64,000 nt of DNA, taken from NCBI RefSeq assembly GCF_000373565.1, contig NZ_KB891797.1:62001-126000 (forward strand). Direction: 5' to 3'. Positions 63,440 through 64,000 of the stretch are shown in pieces. Both the position numbers and the translations under genes were made by a program. Position 1 is the stretch's first letter, and each line of letters opens with the position of its first letter. The notes under the pieces are model-generated. The model saw nothing but the letters and a program-made list of their open reading frames with translations. It searched no databases and had not been told where the DNA came from. This stretch comes from Streptomyces sp. HmicA12. Lineage in GTDB: Bacteria; Actinomycetota; Actinomycetes; Streptomycetales; Streptomycetaceae.

Positions 63440-64000
63440 GTGATCGACATTCCGGACGGCTTGGTGGAGAACCAGTACACGTACGCGGGGGAGGCCGGCC
63501 GTGCGTTCGTCGCGGGGCTGCCCCTCCTGGTCGAGGAGTACGTCGAGCGGTGGGGCCTGACGGTCGACGGCGCCCCGATGCACGGCATGGCGGCGCTGGT
63601 GCTGCCCGTGGTGCGGCGGGCGGACGGGGTGCGGGCCGCGGTGAAGTTCCAGGTCCTCGACGAGGAGACCGAGGGCGAGCCGGTCGCGCTGCGGGTGTGG
63701 GGCGGCGACGGCGCGGTGCGGCTGCTCGACCATGACGCCGCCACCGGGACCATGCTGCTCGAACGGCTCGACTCCGGGCGGATGTTGAGCTCCGTGGAGG
63801 ACTCGCGGAAGGCGGTGCTCGTCATCGCAGAGCTGCTCGCGCGGCTCACGTCCCGGCCCGCGCCGGACGGCATGCGGCGGCTGTCGGACATCGCCGCGCG
63901 GATGATCGCCGAGGTGCCCGGGGCGCTGGGGGAGATCGCCGATCCGCAGCAGCGGGGGATCGTCGCGGACTGCGCGGCGGCGCTGCGGGAGGTCGCGGCG
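63440..64000 (+). CDS. Aminoglycoside/hydroxyurea-type antibiotic kinase, 3' end outside window
   Basis: The first 187 codons are visible. They read VENQYTYAGEAGRAFVAGLP, then LVLPVVRRADGVRAAVKFQV (phosphate-loop strand with Lys), RLLDHDAATGTMLLERLDSG (hinge) and KAVLVIAELLARLTSRP, the pattern of the APH(6)/hydroxyurea phosphotransferase family. The catalytic loop is beyond the window edge. GTAGGGT lies upstream of GTG 63440. It is unrelated in detail to the APH pair at the left edge. The role is likely small-molecule or antibiotic phosphorylation. Confidence 0.8.
   Translation, partial: MIDIPDGLVENQYTYAGEAGRAFVAGLPLLVEEYVERWGLTVDGAPMHGMAALVLPVVRRADGVRAAVKFQVLDEETEGEPVALRVWGGDGAVRLLDHDAATGTMLLERLDSGRMLSSVEDSRKAVLVIAELLARLTSRPAPDGMRRLSDIAARMIAEVPGALGEIADPQQRGIVADCAAALREVAA

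Overview
This window is chromosomal DNA of a Streptomyces. The evidence is very high GC with GTG and TTG starts, several probably leaderless genes, and a block (phoU / phoR-phoP / lipoprotein / carD / ispD-ispF / cysS / rlmB / DoxX / NTP transferase / msiK) whose order matches, from memory, the core chromosome of Streptomyces coelicolor around SCO4228-SCO4240. The presence of mshA (mycothiol synthesis) agrees with an actinomycete. I see no rRNA, CRISPR array or prophage, and one tRNA (Thr, TGT).

Layout. 1-3.8 kb: two paralogous phosphotransferase-fold kinases on either side of a HAD phosphatase, then a two-helix membrane protein of unknown function and the decayed tail of a paralogue. 3.8-11.5 kb: resistance and efflux genes with local regulators (TetR + HelR-type RNA polymerase ATPase; MarR / DHA2 efflux pump; flavin-type oxidoreductase; GNAT; second MFS pump). 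11.7-17.7 kb: UvrA-like ATPase with a glyoxalase-fold gene, an ECF41-type sigma factor with a probable autoregulated promoter, a VWA protein and a DUF4232 lipoprotein. 17.7-24.0 kb: a compact Tn7-like transposon (tnsA-like, tniA, tniB, tniQ) carrying a two-gene cargo (HxlR regulator and NAD(P)H-binding protein). Its ends hold three 20-bp repeats on the left and four on the right, and a 28-bp imperfect direct repeat flanks it. 24.0-31.5 kb: XRE regulator / HbhA-like protein / DUF2516 with a perfect 28-bp operator-like palindrome, a REC-PP2C phosphatase, an NlpC/P60 hydrolase, a methyltransferase and mshA. 31.6-39.6 kb: a Tat-exported beta-helix protein, a probable toxin-antitoxin pair behind an MFS gene, phosphoglycerate mutase, an SDR/TetR pair, small proteins and a chloramphenicol-phosphotransferase-like kinase. 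39.6-45.7 kb: a large secreted propeller/Ig protein, a 54-residue Cys-rich peptide, and the PhoU / PhoR-PhoP phosphate system with PHO boxes. 46.3-56.4 kb: CarD, the MEP-pathway pair IspD/IspF, a GNAT-led ABC/MFS operon without an ATPase, CysS and RlmB. 56.5-64.0 kb: DoxX protein, nucleotidyltransferase, MsiK, tRNA-Thr, FAD oxidoreductase, rhomboid-like protein and the start of a second antibiotic-kinase-like gene.

How genes work together. Most regulators sit beside or divergent from their likely target with an inverted repeat in between (MarR/DHA2, HxlR/NmrA-like, TetR/SDR, XRE autoregulation, PhoP on phoU/phoRP). Transcription units are often separated by very strong hairpins, among them perfect stems of 23 bp (after phoP) and 31 bp (after the DoxX gene). 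The most unusual region is the Tn7-like element; the next are the Cys-rich peptide, the kinase-phosphatase-kinase cluster and the ATPase-less fused-permease operon.
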